A stretch of DNA of 64,000 nucleotides from NCBI RefSeq assembly GCF_028769735.1, contig NC_088170.1:49819585-49883584 (forward strand). The letters run 5' to 3'. The notes beneath the pieces were generated by a model. The model had not been told where the DNA came from, searched no databases, and saw only the letters and a list, made by a program, of their open reading frames with translations. Position 1 is the stretch's first letter. Every line of letters begins with the position of its first letter. Below, piece by piece: positions 23,096 to 36,200 of this stretch. The position numbers and the translations under genes are program-made. Source of the DNA: Zonotrichia leucophrys gambelii (lineage: Eukaryota > Chordata > Aves > Passeriformes > Passerellidae).

Positions 23096-26000
23096 ATTAT
23101 ATCTAGAATACATTTAGAGGAGGAGCCTGAGGCCATGCAAGTCGACATGCTTTTGTCAGCATTTCAAACATGAGATTGTGGTGACCTTTGGAAAAAGCCA
23201 GAGAAAGAACTTCTGGATAATATTATCCCTTAGTCCTGCATGCCTGATCCAAACACCTCTATGAATCATTCCAGAAATGTTTCTACCATTCCTTGCAGTG
23301 TAAAGAACAAGCAAAGAATTATTCTGAGAGATCTCAGCAACTTTGCCCTATCAGTGAGTGGGATTTGTTGACAAAATAAAAACTTGTACAGTCAGCAGTA
23401 TGGTCAGTTAATAATGCCGAGCATGCTGGGCTGTACCTGATAATTTCCTATCCTGAAAGCATACTGTGGGTGTGGATGCCACCTCTAGTGCTCATAATTC
23501 AACTTTAACACTCCATTTTCCCATCCCCGCTCCTTTTATGCTGTCATTTTCACCATGTGGAATCTCTCTCAAAAGTGCAGTCTTTCTTTGAAGCTCACTC
23601 TTCCCTGTCTCCCCCACAGGAAAAACAAAATCCTTTGCCCATGACCTTATGAGATATGGCTTTGACTGTTGCCTATTGACTGTTCCTCATGATGAGGGGA
23701 TTAATCTTATTCTCTTAACACCATTCTCATCTCTTATCTCTAGTCCCTGTTTGCTTCATCACACAAAAATTTTGTAGGAGTGGTGCATTCTTTACAGCCC
23801 TTCCATACAGCAACACAGCTCTACCTCATATCTCTCTCAAAATTTACTAAGCAGTTTTTTAAACTTTTTTATGTCTTCTATCTCCAATCTCATCTGTGCA
23901 TTCACATTGCCCCTCTCCTTTCTATGCCCTTTTCTACAGAACAGTTAAGTCTTCTCCTTTCAGTCTCATTCATTATACCCAAACCCTCTGCATTCCAACA
24001 AAACTTCCATCTCAGTACTATTTCCCTGCTCCCTGAAAGCTAAATACACCTCAAGGATATTAGCATAATTGAGCAGCTCAGAAGACTGAAACCAGGTGAG
24101 GACTTGGAGTTTTGAAAAAACATCACCCTATTCTGTTTTGCCTGAACCTCAGCCCATCCTCCTCCACCCACATATGATCAAATCCTTGATGATTTAGATC
24201 CTTTGTTTTACATATATTAAACAACATAAGCTAGACTGTAGATGTTATAGAGAGGAGTTTTTTGCCTTACTTATTTTTCTAGCAGAGTGATTTACCAGAC
24301 AAATCAGAATTGCACCATTTTTTATAATTCTGTTCCTTTTAATTTACCATTCAAAGGTGGGAGAATCCAGGGCATCCAGTGAACTGAGTGAAGGAAGCAT
24401 CTCCTTGCCTTGTGGACAAATATACAGAGCTTAGGCATCTCTTTTCCACAGGCAAGGATTACCAAGCTGTGCCAACTTACTTATTCACATGAAACCAAAA
24501 CATTTCAGGTTCTATTTCTTCTGTTTTTCTGTACTTGTAGTCAGTACATGTACAACAGTGCACAAATTTACAGTCAACCTCTTTACCCTTAGCAAGCCCA
24601 TTTTAACTTATTTTTACGGGGGAGTTAGTGGGAAAAAATTACAAGGAAGAAGCAAGCTTAAAGGGTTGAATTCTCTAGTCTTCAGAAACACACTTCGGTT
24701 TTGTTTTGTTCTTCCTTTACTGTATAACTTTTTTCTTTTTTAGTTAATGAAGAATAGTGCAGACTGGAAAGGTGAGCTTATCTTTAGTTTCAATGAAGAA
24801 ACCTTGTCAGTAGAATTTCTTGATGATTGAAAGAAGTGAGCCCACAGAGACCAGCTGATGGGATTCTTTTCTGAGATTTATCTTTTCTGTTTGCAGATAT
24901 TTACAACAGTTAAAGGAATTCAGTACTGAGAGCCAGTCTGAATGGCTGCAAAACACTTTTCAACCATTCAGATATATACAGGAGATAATATCTCTAGTAT
25001 TGTAAATGAATGTATCACTCTCAACTTCAAAGGAACTAAGATGTTTCACACCAGATGAAAAACCAATCCCGTTGGAATTTCCTCTTGTGCCAGAGTTTGG
25101 TTGCTGTTGCATGTCTGGGTTCAGCTGATCTGGATCAAAAAGGTTCCTAGTCCCAGCTGCTTCTCACTGTATTCTCTAAAGGTTAGCCCCCCTGTTTCCT
25201 TCCCATGCTCCCCCTCTGATATGTGTACATAATTGTTCTCTAACCCAATTCAATCAAAATGAAACAGGTTAGGGAAAAAAACCTACTATTTAAAGTGTGT
25301 GAGCTAACCTGGATCATTTTGACTGAACTGGGTCAGGGAGTGATTATATGTGCCTTCTACCAGCTGAATGAAAAGGAAGGGAGACAATCTATTTGCTTGG
25401 CTTAGTAACAGTCAAAACAAGCCATAGGACTGCAGCTTTATGTGATTTATTCATAGACTGCCTGTGGATGGTATAAACTGGCATGTGGTCTAAGAGATGT
25501 CTCACCATGCTCTTCCTTTTGATGTGGTTTTGCACAACTGAAATGCCCTAACAAATCCTCTTGAAACCACAATGGGGAGGTCAAGTGAGCATTTCAGGTC
25601 TCCCAACATGCTGATGCCTTGGGAAGTTCTGCCACACACACTAAGTGGTGGTAAAACCCTGGAACCAAGATGGTTTAGAGCAGTGCTGAGGGAGATGCAG
25701 GGCAGAAGCTAACATGTACGTCTTTTGAAATCAGCCAGATGGTTTTTTCCTGGCAGATAGAGACAGCCCCCTTCTATTTACTCTGAGGAGGAGAAAGGAT
25801 TTGCTATCACCATCAACATGCAAATGTTACTGCACCCTGTCTAACAGATTTAAGCATTCTTCAAGTGAAGACATTTAATGTCAACATTTGGATTTAACAG
25901 TCTTTGTCAACAGCTCATTTTATGTAACAAGCCTGTACTCTGCCTGACCTTTAGTTGAGCAGAAGGGAAAACCATAGCATAGACAGTGCATGGCCTTGGA

Positions 26001-26329
26001 TGTGTGCTTTTTGGACACAGAAATCTCAGCCTTTCCAGTGCTGGGGCTAGTATTTTTACTCTGAAGACTATTCTCTTATTTGAAGAAAAACAAACCAACA
26101 AACCTCAAATGTTTTGGCTTGTTTGGTCTGTTAAACAGTAAAATTCTTCACTACAACTCCTCTTTCTCAGTTCTCCATTATCCAGTTCCTGCAGGAGTAC
26201 AAGAGCACAGGAAATACTTTCTAAAATAAAACAAAAAAAAACCAAAACCAACCCTTTAGGAACTATCCGGGTAACAGACAAAATTCACCCTGGTGTCCCC
26301 ACCAATTTTATAGGCTCCTATTAAATCCT
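23096..26329. other. Unannotated non-coding DNA
   Basis: No gene or transposon was recognised. Open frames are at most 87 codons and lack known motifs. A pyrimidine-biased stretch covers about 23510-24010, which is why a plus-strand frame with many Leu, Ser and Phe residues stays open at 23780-24043. Confidence 0.55.
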
Positions 26330-26800
26330 GTTAGGCTGTGCTAAGGTCTTCCTGGACCCCTCTCTTCTTCAGGCTGACCAACCCCAGTTCTTTCACCCTG
26401 TCTTCATAGGAGACGTGCTCCAGCCCTCTGACCACCTTTGTGGCCTCCTTTGGACTCATTCTAACACAGCCACATCCTTCTTATGAAGCAGACCCCAGAT
26501 CTTAAGCAGAGCTGGAAGTGGAGTCTTGCAAAAGCAGAGGAGAAAAACAAAATCAACCCCCTCAACCTGCCAGGCACACTGCTGTGGGTGCAGGCCAGGC
26601 TGAGGGTGCACAGTGTTGTCATAGATCCAGGCCTCTATCCACCTGTATCCCCTAATCCTTCCCAGCAGAGTCACGCAACACTTTCATCCCCCAGCCTGTA
26701 ACACCTGGATTGCCCCAGGCAAGGTGCAAGACCTTGCACTTGGCCTTGTTAAAAGCTCCAGGGGTTCTCATGGACCCACTTCTCATGGTCTCAGGTGAAT
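26330..26800 (-). mobile_element. CR1 LINE fragment, more 5' part of the 3' region
   Basis: The plus strand reads as the reverse complement of CR1: 'ctaaggtcttcctgga', 'cttcttcaggctgacc', 'cctgtcttcataggagac', 'gtgctccagccctctgacc', 'tggcctcctttggactcat', 'catccttcttatgaagcag', and after a diverged and partly deleted stretch 'gattgccccaggcaaggtg' and 'accttgcacttggccttgtt'. It therefore covers a segment lying upstream of the part seen at 20182-20440, and it lacks the 3' tail. Two open frames here (26456-26701) are remnants or shadows of the LINE. Confidence 0.9.
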
Positions 26801-28819
26801 CAAGAGCTGAACTACAACATTCAATACTGACGCCCAGAAGATATGAGTAAACATTAAGGGCAGCTGTCAGTACTATTCAAAAATCCTGTCTGAGAGCTGT
26901 AGTCCACAATTCTTCTCAATTTCAGCACCTCCTCAGAAATGAGGGTTAACCCTGATGGTGATGGTTTTCATGGGTACAGCTCTGCCAGCAGCAGACATGC
27001 TGCATGCTGTACCCACTCTGCAGTGGGTTGTTAATCTTCCCTGCAGGAAAAGGATGGACAGCTGGAGGCAGTAACCTCTTTTGCCATTGTAGTTAAATCC
27101 ATCAGAGACTGTGAATCACAGCTCATATTATTTTCCACATGAGCTCCATTTGTGCTCTGATGAAATGATGCATTCAACAGAAAACAAAATGAAGTGCTGA
27201 AACCATTAAATTCTTTAAGACCAGGAGACACCACAAGTTTTTGTCATTAATCTGCCTTAATTAGGAACTACTATTAATGTAGTAATGTATTATTAATTAA
27301 AGATGTTCATAGTACATAATATTGAAATTTTGTTAATGAAAATGCTACCATGGCATGATATGGTGGGATGCACAATTTCATCTACAGCCAATTTTGCATT
27401 CCTGATAGTGTGGTGGATTGATGTAGGAATAGCACAAACATAAACTTGAAGCAACATGATCTCAAGTTAAAGCTTAACTTAGAGAATTATTCTGGTCTTT
27501 TTCCTGAAAAGAAACTTTTCAAAATATAGGACGTGTGAGGGGAAGATCACCTGTTTAACCAATGCAAAAAACAAAGCCTGGGTTTAACTTCAAATTGAGA
27601 TGAAATGAGGTTTCAAAGCTAATCACAACCTAAAACGTGGGAGTTTCAGCTGCACTTGAAATCACAGAAGAAAAGTGATGAGAAATGTGTTATGTTCAAA
27701 TGGAAGGAGGATGTGGTTTTCAGGTTACCTGATTTTAGGCCATACAAGCTGGACAGACTTGTTTGTCTCTATCACTACAAGCAATTTATTTAGACAGTCA
27801 AGAACACCAACATAATAAAGAAAATTAATATATACAAGTTAAATAGACCTATATAGTATGCTTATTGTCTGTAAAATAGACAGTAAAAGATAAGATCTCT
27901 TTGCAGAGCAGAGCCTGTTATATTTAACAGGGAAATGCAAAGCCAATCTTGATTTGCAGAGACTAAAAAAAATAATTTTTCTTTAAATCTAGCTTGAAGA
28001 AAATGCAAATCTTCCTCCCTAATATTTTTCATTATTTAAAAAAAAAACACCAAAAAACACCCCACCACACAGCACTTAAAACTATGTTTCATTTTCTGCA
28101 TACAAGATGGAATTGAAAAGCCAAGAAATCTGACTTTCTCTTCTTTTCCCTCACCAACAGATGTCATGCTGCTGGCTCCTTTTAGAGCCATGATATTCAA
28201 ACTCCTTCCCATACCCTCAAGAAACAGACACAGGACAGGTAAGGAGGGCACAGACGTTTCCCTTCTTCCTACTTAGTCTGCCTGTGGGTTACCAAGTGGA
28301 AGACTCTTTTCAGCTCTTTTTTATTACTGGGTAAAAGCACAAGTGGCAAGGTGCTGCCAGACTGAAAGTTGTGATTTTAGTTTTCTGAAAATATTTGTGA
28401 CTATGCAAAAGAATGAAAAATTTCTGTTGACCCTATTACAGCTGGTTTTTCATATGTGTCACAAGAAATAGAACTAGTAAATCATGTGATGAGAGGAAAG
28501 AAAGTGAACAAAATTTCATGGTTATTTGAAACTGTGCACATCTTGATAGTTCCTTTCAAGCTGATTTTTTAATGGCAAATTCAATTTTCTTCTTGCAGAC
28601 AGAGTGGAAGTAGCATTAGGCGTATGCTATCTTTGATTTTATTGCAAGATCTGTTTTATTCCATTAGAAAATAAGAAATAAAAATAAAAATAAAAATAAG
28701 AAATAAAACCATTCACAACTAGTTATCCTGTAAAATCACATTCAAGCACAGAACCTGGCAGCCATGCCAAAACTCTGGGAGATTTTTGTCATTTTTATTT
28801 ATGGAAGCCTTTGGTATTC
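26801..28819. other. Unannotated non-coding DNA with A-rich simple repeats
   Basis: No gene was recognised. TAAT cores are frequent at 27240-27320 ('cattaatctgccttaatta' and following), but the stretch is simply AT-rich. An A/C tract lies at 28036-28072 and an (AAAAT)n tract at 28668-28708. Confidence 0.5.
28668..28708 (+). repeat. (AAAAT)n simple repeat
   Basis: 'aaaataagaaat' is followed by three 'aaaat' units and another 'aagaaat'. This is a short pentanucleotide repeat. Confidence 0.85.
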
Positions 28820-29360
28820 TTAGCAATGTACAAAACAGAGAAAGCCAGAAATCTTCTCTTTCCTATGGAGTCTACAACCTGTGGGTTGTGCTGTGCAATT
28901 TAAGGCCAGCCTGAGTCTAGAGTAGTGAAGAACTGCACCGTGTCCTGGAGTAAGAGCACACCAGCTGCTGCTCTTCTTGCAAAGACAAAGTTTGCACATC
29001 TGCACATCTCTGCAAACTTTGCTAAGACAGCTTTGCTCTTTCCTTTGATGCAGTACCATGCCCAGGGAAGCTGTAAAAATGTGGGATGCAGCAGATGTTT
29101 GAGTGAGAAGTGAAACCACACGAGGCACAGGTTTTGTGACCAGATGTCGAGAGCAGCAGACTGCTAATCTTGCAAAATGGTCAAGATTTTGTCTACTGTG
29201 TGCAGGGCAGTCTAGGTTTAGTGTTGCTGGTGCTATTGCCCAGAAAGGGGTCAAGATGGGTGAAGTAATAGTTGCTGCAATGTGTAACAACACCTTTTAC
29301 AAATCATTTTTTTCAGCAGCAGTGATGGCCTCTCTCTGGCCTCCCACCTTCTGAACAATA
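28820..29360. other. Unassigned moderately GC-rich block, open in several frames
   Basis: This 540-bp block is richer in G+C than its flanks. It has a 157-codon frame on the minus strand (28820-29293) and two abutting plus-strand frames (28925-29113 and 29103-29354). The plus-strand frames are Cys- and Lys-containing and end near an 'aataaaac' (29356-29363). I recognise no protein family on either strand. A perfect 11-bp inverted repeat lies inside at 28986-29021. It could be a decayed transposon, a retrocopy or a non-coding exon, and none of these can be decided from sequence alone. Confidence 0.3.
28986..29021. repeat. Perfect 11-bp inverted repeat (hairpin)
   Basis: CAAAGTTTGCA at 28986-28996 is matched by TGCAAACTTTG at 29011-29021, with a 14-nt loop that contains 'catctgcacatctc'. 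The stem is perfect. Confidence 0.85.
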
Positions 29361-29411
29361 AAACTTACATTTTCCTATGATGGCCCAGAAATGGAGAGTA
29401 CTCTACATACT

Positions 29412-29461
29412 ATAAATTGTACTTGTACAATTTATGCAGTGCTGTGTAGACAGCTCTACAC
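29412..29461. repeat. Two adjacent perfect hairpins
   Basis: ATAAATTGTAC (29412-29422), a TT centre, then GTACAATTTAT (29425-29435) form a perfect 11-bp-arm palindrome. Eight bases further, GTGTAGA (29444-29450) and TCTACAC (29455-29461) form a second perfect stem with a CAGC loop. No known element was identified around them. Confidence 0.85.
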
Positions 29462-32400
29462 CAGGGCTAGATAAACAAATATATTTAAATAGAACTGTGC
29501 GCTGTCTTGGAGTGATATTAACTTGGCTCCCAGAAGCATAAATTAATAGTTTTCCACTGGGGCAAGTTGGGATGATGCATCATTCTGACATGGCTGTAAC
29601 CCTGGCAGTTTTTGAGTCAGTTCATTTGCAGACAGTTTGGATATGCTGCAGTGCCTGATGTGGAATTATCCTTTATGATCTCCCTGCCCTCACAGCCTCA
29701 ATACCCGGATAATGACCCACCCCAGGCAGGTCCTAATTTTGTGAGAGCAGTCCAGACAACGAATATACTGAGTAAGCAGATGATGTACCCAACTCAAAAT
29801 GGTTTAGATGTCATTTTATGATTAAAAATCTGTGTAGTGAGCATAATTCTTGCAACAGACTACACCAGGAAGGCATTTATAAAAGTGAATATAAGGGGAA
29901 GATGTAATGCATGCATGATCTTTAGGCAGTGGCTATAGGTAACATTAGACAATATGGGAAGACAGACTAGAGATCATGTGTCACTTAGAATTGCCATCAA
30001 ACAGTGGAAGAGTAGGCAGTTTAAAGGATTTGCACAGAGAATGAGGAATCTGCCGAGTATTCAGAACAGGTCTGAATGTGAGCAGAATGGCTCAAATTAG
30101 TTAGTACAGGAATTTAGACCTTTCAGAGAAGGAGAGAGGAGATCTGCCCCTGATGAGAATGCTGCTATCACTTGTCCACTCTACCAGAGGTTATTTGGTC
30201 ACACACTCCCTAGATTCATTTCCTGGGGAGGTAGACAGCAGAAAAGAAGTCAAAATAATTTTGTGTATATTACTTTTCCCTAAAAGATAGAATGTTAAAT
30301 AATTTTTCATAGGTTTTTGGCAAAAAAATCATGGAGAGGGAACACTCTTGTTTTGCATATTTAGTATGTTAGTTTCCATTCTTTCAACTGGAAAAATAGA
30401 GGACTAAAGAGGGAAAAGAGGGTTCTTCCACACTTGTCCCATCCTTGCTGGCACAGATCACATTCCCAGCCATAAATTGGGAACTGCAGCAGCAGTATGT
30501 GTGTCCTCAGTACCTCTTCTCCTCAATTTTCTGGAGCAAGCCATCAGTCTCCTCTCCCAACCAAGGAGAAGCCATCAATTAATCAACTTGAAGGGAAGAT
30601 TTGAAGTTACACTGTTACTAGTGTTTTTACTGCTGTGTATTGACTGCATGGGAAACAGGCTGACTCTTCCCTGCAGCAACAGAGCGCACAGGAAGATTGG
30701 TACTTTTGTCATATTGAGCTAGTCCCCCACATACAGCTGTACATCCCATGCTACATATTGCACAGAAAAAGTTGTTCAGCAGCTATCTAGATCTTGTTTT
30801 TCACAAAAGTTTATGAAACTCAAAAACCTCACTGTTCTTTCAGGAGCAGTGTAAAGGGAAACTGGATCAACAGTAATGCTTCACACTACACATATGTATT
30901 TGTGCTTATACATGTCTTTCCATATCCTCATGAAATTTTAGATTTTTTATAGGAAGTCACAGTCAATACAAACAACAAAGTCTCATGTTACAGCCCCTGC
31001 GAGGACATGCCAACTTTTTACACATGACAAGGTATCATGCCATAGAGAAGCTCTGTCTCAGTTCCTGCACTCTCCAGTGACTCAGAATATCTAAGCTGGA
31101 ACCTCAGGAGCTCAGCTTTTTCTGAAAGTTGAAATTAAACTTAAAACTGACATAAGCCTAAACCTCTCAGGAGTTTTCAAAATATTCTTGGTCTTTTTTT
31201 TCTCTGCTTTCAGAATGTTTTGATAAATGTTCTCTCACATAGGTGTCCTTCAGGATCCTCTCCACAATGAGCACACCTAAAGTAGATATTATTCAAACAA
31301 ATGCAAAAGTAGTATCATTTAATATGCCTTAGGCTGCCCTATATAGATATATATCATTCGTCAGGGACTCATCCATAGATGTTTTCTATTTCCCTTGCCT
31401 TGAGAACTTTCAAATCTACAGATCCTAGTTCCAAGAAAAGGGCCATGAGACTACTATCTGCTTTCATCCTTTTTTATTTGAAGCTAGATTAATAAAGAAA
31501 AATATGTAAATTTCAGAATGAGAGAAGATAGGGAATCAAATTCTTTACAGTTTACTTAATATAAAGAAACTCAATAAATCAGAGAAACACACAAGATTAT
31601 TTAAAGAATTTTGATGTTGAAAATTCATTAGTATATGTAAAAATCATACTACCATTAATTATGTAACTATCTTAGATGTCCTTTAAGAGCAGCAGAGATG
31701 CTGATTACTTTCATGTATTTTTTCTCTTTCATATTTACATACTACAAAAATTCACTACAGAAATTATTATTAAAACATAGGCTGATGAATGAGCACAAAA
31801 CTATTAATGGCACATAATTTTCAGTGTACATGTCCACTGGAGTATTTAGCAATCCATGCAGATCTTATAGTACGCCCTATGTGCTTTGATTTTCTCTGTT
31901 AGATGATTGAAAAATATTCATTAAGAGATTTCTCTAATGAGCTGCGTTCAAGCATAAAATAGGCCATTCCTTTTATAATTTAAGTGTGGTTTTTGGAATA
32001 TAAATATCCTCCAATTCCCTATAGGTACCAACTTCAAATAGGGGTTTTGTCTTAACACAGATTTCAGGATCTTTGAAGGGTCTTTGAAGTTTATAATTGG
32101 GTGCAAGCTGAAATGTGGTGTCACTCACTCAAACACTGGCATTTCCACTGCTTATGTTTGATAGAAAATATACTCTTTTTTGAGATATATCCCCAAATTC
32201 CTTTGTATAAATACTGTAGAAAGCTGAGACAATATTCACATTATAAAATCAGTACAACACCACATGACCCTCTGGTCAGTTAATCCTCGATCACATTCAT
32301 GGAGTTACATCAGACTTACTCTTTTTGTTTTCCATTAAGTTATTAGAGAGAAAGCTTTTTTGTGCTTTAATTTATTCTGTTTTCAATTGCAAGGCACTGA

Positions 32401-33013
32401 GAATGCTTGAGCAGTGGCAGCTTTTAAGAATATACATAAAGGCCAAATATGATGAAAACCAAAATAGTGTTTTCCCATCGTCAAGGTGAAAAGCACAGGG
32501 TGAAACTGCCCTTTGTGCAAACGTTTTGCTGTTGTGCCTGTCTGAAGACTATTAAAAATAAGAGCCGTGTCCTGAGAGTGTAGCAGGTCTGAACTTCTGC
32601 CTCCTGGGGAGGTAAGCCTAGCTGAGGACATCACTTGTCAGAAGTGGCATTTCTGAGCTGGATGAGCTCACTGTGATTAGTTGGCCCTTGCAGAGTTGCA
32701 CAGTGGCAGACCAGGAGCATTCTGCTTCAGTGAAGTTAAATAGCTAGTTAAGTGATGAAGTGAGGGTACTGTAGCTCCTTTCCTTTGCTATTTCCTCTTC
32801 AGTCATGAACAATTCCTAGCTGATGCTAAATTGAAAACTCACTTTGGCTTCAAGCTCCACCACAGATATTCAAGTAGACTTCAAGCTGTAGTGTTGCACT
32901 CATCACTGCTTTGGCTTTCTTAAATAGAATCAAAGGAGCCTTAACATGTTGGCAAATTAAAAAAAAAAAAAAAATCCAGCCAAAAAAAAAGCCAGGCACA
33001 AGGACTGGACTTT
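29462..33013. other. Unannotated non-coding DNA
   Basis: No gene or transposon was recognised in 3.5 kb. Open frames are 83 codons or less. An A16 run with a second A run (32959-32990) lies just before the LTR at 33014. Confidence 0.55.
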
Positions 33014-33403
33014 TGTCACAGACATTTTTTCATAAAAATCCTCTCTTTTAGGATTTGTCCTTTCTGGGAAGCTGGGGCCCCAGAAGAAAAATGTAAACAA
33101 TAATTATCTGCTGATGTGGAATGTAACAGGTGCATCTGTGATTGGTCTTCTGTGAGTGTTTGGATTTGCTGACCATTCACAGGAGAGTTTGTCCTTGCTT
33201 TCTGCTGGACACAGAACTTTGTTATTCATTCTTTCCTATTCTATTCTTAGCTTAGCAAGCCTCTGCAACTTCTCTCTTTATTCCTTTTAATATAGTAATA
33301 ATGTATTATATATCATATATCAATAAATCCAGCCTTCTGATCATGAACCAAGACTCTCGTCCGCTTCTCTCACCCTGAAGACCTTCATCAGGTTGCTCTA
33401 ATA
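33014..33403 (+). mobile_element. Songbird-type ERVK-like solo LTR, copy 1
   Basis: The 390-bp element starts TGTCACAGACATTTTTTCAT and shares its whole order with copy 2 at 60301: 'cttttaggattt', 'ctgggaagctggggcccc', 'ttatctgctgatgtggaat', 'caggtgcatctgtgattgg', 'tattcttagcttagca', and 'ccagccttctgatcatgaa' after an AATAAA at 33322-33327, then 'ctctcaccctga'. A 6-bp direct repeat GACTTT flanks it (33008-33013 and 33404-33409). A 6-bp target duplication fits ERVK-type integration. The 3' terminus reads TA where CA is expected, probably a point change. No internal viral sequence remains, so it is a solo LTR. I recall this LTR type as common in songbirds. Confidence 0.85.
33322..33327 (+). promoter_or_regulatory. 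LTR polyadenylation signal AATAAA
   Basis: The canonical hexamer lies about 80 bp before the 3' end of LTR copy 1. The equivalent position in copy 2 reads 'ccataaaatcc', so the signal is lost or shifted there. Confidence 0.55.
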
Positions 33404-33409
33404 GACTTT

Positions 33410-35989
33410 GGCACAGAAGTTTGGCACATGTCACACTGGGTGATGGTGCGTTATAAGTAAAAATACCGAAACCAGAACCAACACCACTTTGTAACCTGCT
33501 GTGTCTATCAGGGATAAGCACAGAGCAAGGGTCCCATCAGGAACAGACTGTAATTTTGAAATGAGTGGGAGGTAGATACATTGTCCTCTCCAGCTACCAA
33601 GACACCTAGCAGAGCTGAAGGGAGTCTGGTTTCAGAATAAGGATTGCTCTTGAGGGACAAGCACGTAAGAGCTCTTCTCCCACAGGAGTACTCCGAGCAT
33701 GAGGCCACCATTGCATTTCTTCATGCCTCATCTTCTTTTGGCTCTGTGATCTCTGGCCCCTGGGTGCACATTCTCAGCCTCCTGAAAAATGGATGTGTGA
33801 GTTCAAACTACTCTTCAGCTCAGAAGTCAGAGTAAGATTTCTTCCTTCTCAGGCAAGCACATGAGAAAATAGACCTTATGGTAAAGGAAAAAACTGCTGT
33901 CACGAAATTCAAGTGAGCAATGATTCCAGGTAGCCATCCAAATGAGAAAGGAAAAACCCCCACATTTCTATAATATGTGCAAGGTATCAAGATGATTGAA
34001 GTCTAATATCAAGCTCAGTAACTTTCTTTTTTTTCTCAGCTGAAAGACTCTGGGGACACTGAATGTACTGTCACATCATAATTAAATCATGCTTCCATTT
34101 CCTTTCCTGAAAAGTCACTTTGGAGGATGTCATCTGTGCTAAATGCTACACAATCAAAACCCCATTAGTTATACTGTCAAAATGAAATTCATTAAACTTC
34201 CAACCAAATGTAGGCAATTGTTCTTCAATGTCACTGGTATGGTCAAAATACTTTTTCAATTAATTTTCACTAAGGAAAAATTTCAGGGCTAGGATTGAGC
34301 GGTAATTTATCCTCCTGTAAGTCATATTTGTTTTTTCATTGCCTCAGTTTTATTGTAAAAGTTCAAAGACATAGTTTTAAATTGCTGTAAAGTGGCAGTC
34401 TGTTCACTGAGACATATGAACACATCAGGCAATCAGGCTAATCTTGACAGGCATAAATCATCTGTGCCTTTAAACCTGAAATCAGTATGAAAGCTTGCTT
34501 CTCAGACCAGGATTCAGAAAGACAAAACAGCCATTTTCTTTGTGATAACCAGTTCATTTCCTTTTGGAGACATTTTGATGGCTGCCTACTATTTCTCTCA
34601 CACCACCATGCTGAAAACAAGCATGAATTCAGTGCCCCTACCTTAATAAAACTGACAGCCTGACTAATCCACAGCCATTCCCAGGATAACAAGCAATTTT
34701 AAAGATGTAGTTTCTGCAATAAATACCATAGTGTCTGAAGTTCTGCTTGTCCTTTAATTCTCATCACTCAGTCAGGGCTTTCCAGTTGCTGCTCACAGTC
34801 CTGTGTGGTTTACCAACATCCACCATTCATTGTGAAAAATTCACTGTGCTTTAGCCATTGTTCATCCTGGCACAGCTTTATGCTTAGAGAATACTCCATG
34901 GATGATCCACTTGGATCCAAGGCTTTCTATGGCTGAAAAATACTGCTCAAATGGGTACTTCTAATTTAAGAGACCTAAACATTTTTCAATTTTTTTCAAT
35001 GCTTGAGAAACCATGCTGTAAATAATTTTCTGCAAATACCTGTTTGATAAAGAAACAGTGGCATTTGGCAGCATCATCAAATAAGCCTTATATCACAAGT
35101 GTAGATGGAACGATAAAACTGTGTAGTGTGATTGGACAACATGCCAAAAAAGAAAGAGCAGCTTGTGTTTGAGGGTCCCTCTTAGCTGTTACACCTATGA
35201 TCAAGAGAGATATGGACTCAAGTCACTACTAAGCAGCCACTGTTAGTTTATATCTTGTTAGAAAGAAGCACAAGGTTAGAGGGATTCAGTTCTCCTCTAG
35301 TTATAAGAATTTTATGTTTATGCCATGAAACCAATGGCTTGGACTTAATACATGAAGAGTAAGTAAAACTAATGTGTGAAAAGATGGCTGGGGATCTCAT
35401 GGAAAGATTACTGGGAATAAAACTAGAGGAAACTGAGATGTAATATTCACAAATCAAACTGAAGTTATAAGGGTATGGAAATTACAGGGCAAAATACAGC
35501 TGCTGCTCCCTCACTGGAATGTGGCTGGCATGCACCACAATGATTCCCCACAACTGTAAGCACCTGCTCGGGGAGGTGGAAGGGAGTTGAGACACCATGG
35601 CCAGGCTCTGTTGAAATCCTTGTAGGAAGGGGACCTTGATGGTACATTGCAGCTGATAAATTGTGTGACACCTGTCAGCCAGGGGAGAGAGGGGAAGATG
35701 TCCTGCTGCTGAGCCAACAATGTCGTGAAATCACTCTCCTCAAATGAGCATGGTTCACTAAAGCCTAATGGTAACATGAACACACACCTCCATCCCAAGA
35801 TTTCCCTACTCCAAGGTATGACCACCCCTCACTGAACATGGGCTCTATATTCTTTTTGGTTGCATCTTTAAAAGTGAAGGGAGACAGTTTTACTCCAATC
35901 AGTAACAAAAGTATGCATGACTAGAGTCACTCAAGCTCCTCCTAAACTTAAAGAAATAGCATGAAAATAAGTCAAGAATGGGGACAAAT
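33410..35989. other. Unannotated non-coding DNA
   Basis: No gene was recognised. Overlapping minus-strand frames at 35465-35825 (up to 104 codons) lie in a slightly GC-richer stretch that might belong to the possible LTR that follows, but no motif identifies them. Confidence 0.5.
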
Positions 35990-36200
35990 TTAGGGAAGAC
36001 TCCATTGTAACTGCTGGGACCAGTTGATGGGCTGAACCCGTCTTCCCCCATAGGGACACCTATTGGAAAAGAATAATATTCTGTGCATTCTGAATACCCT
36101 TACTGGGGATTAGAACTTCTTTGTATATTGTTTTGTATACATTTTTGCAGTCAGATAGTATCACCATCAATTATATTAATAAAGAGTGTTATTCCATAAA
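35990..36200 (+). mobile_element. Possible ERV LTR 3' part
   Basis: The stretch 'ccattgtaactgctgggacc', 'tgggctgaacccgtcttccc', 'ttctgtgcattctgaatacc', 'gaacttctttgtatattg', and a terminal 'attaataaagagtgttatt' with AATAAA at 36178-36183 resembles the U3-R end of an avian retroviral LTR. I could place neither a clear TG start, a CA end nor a target duplication. The class is undecided and the left border is a guess. Confidence 0.4.
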
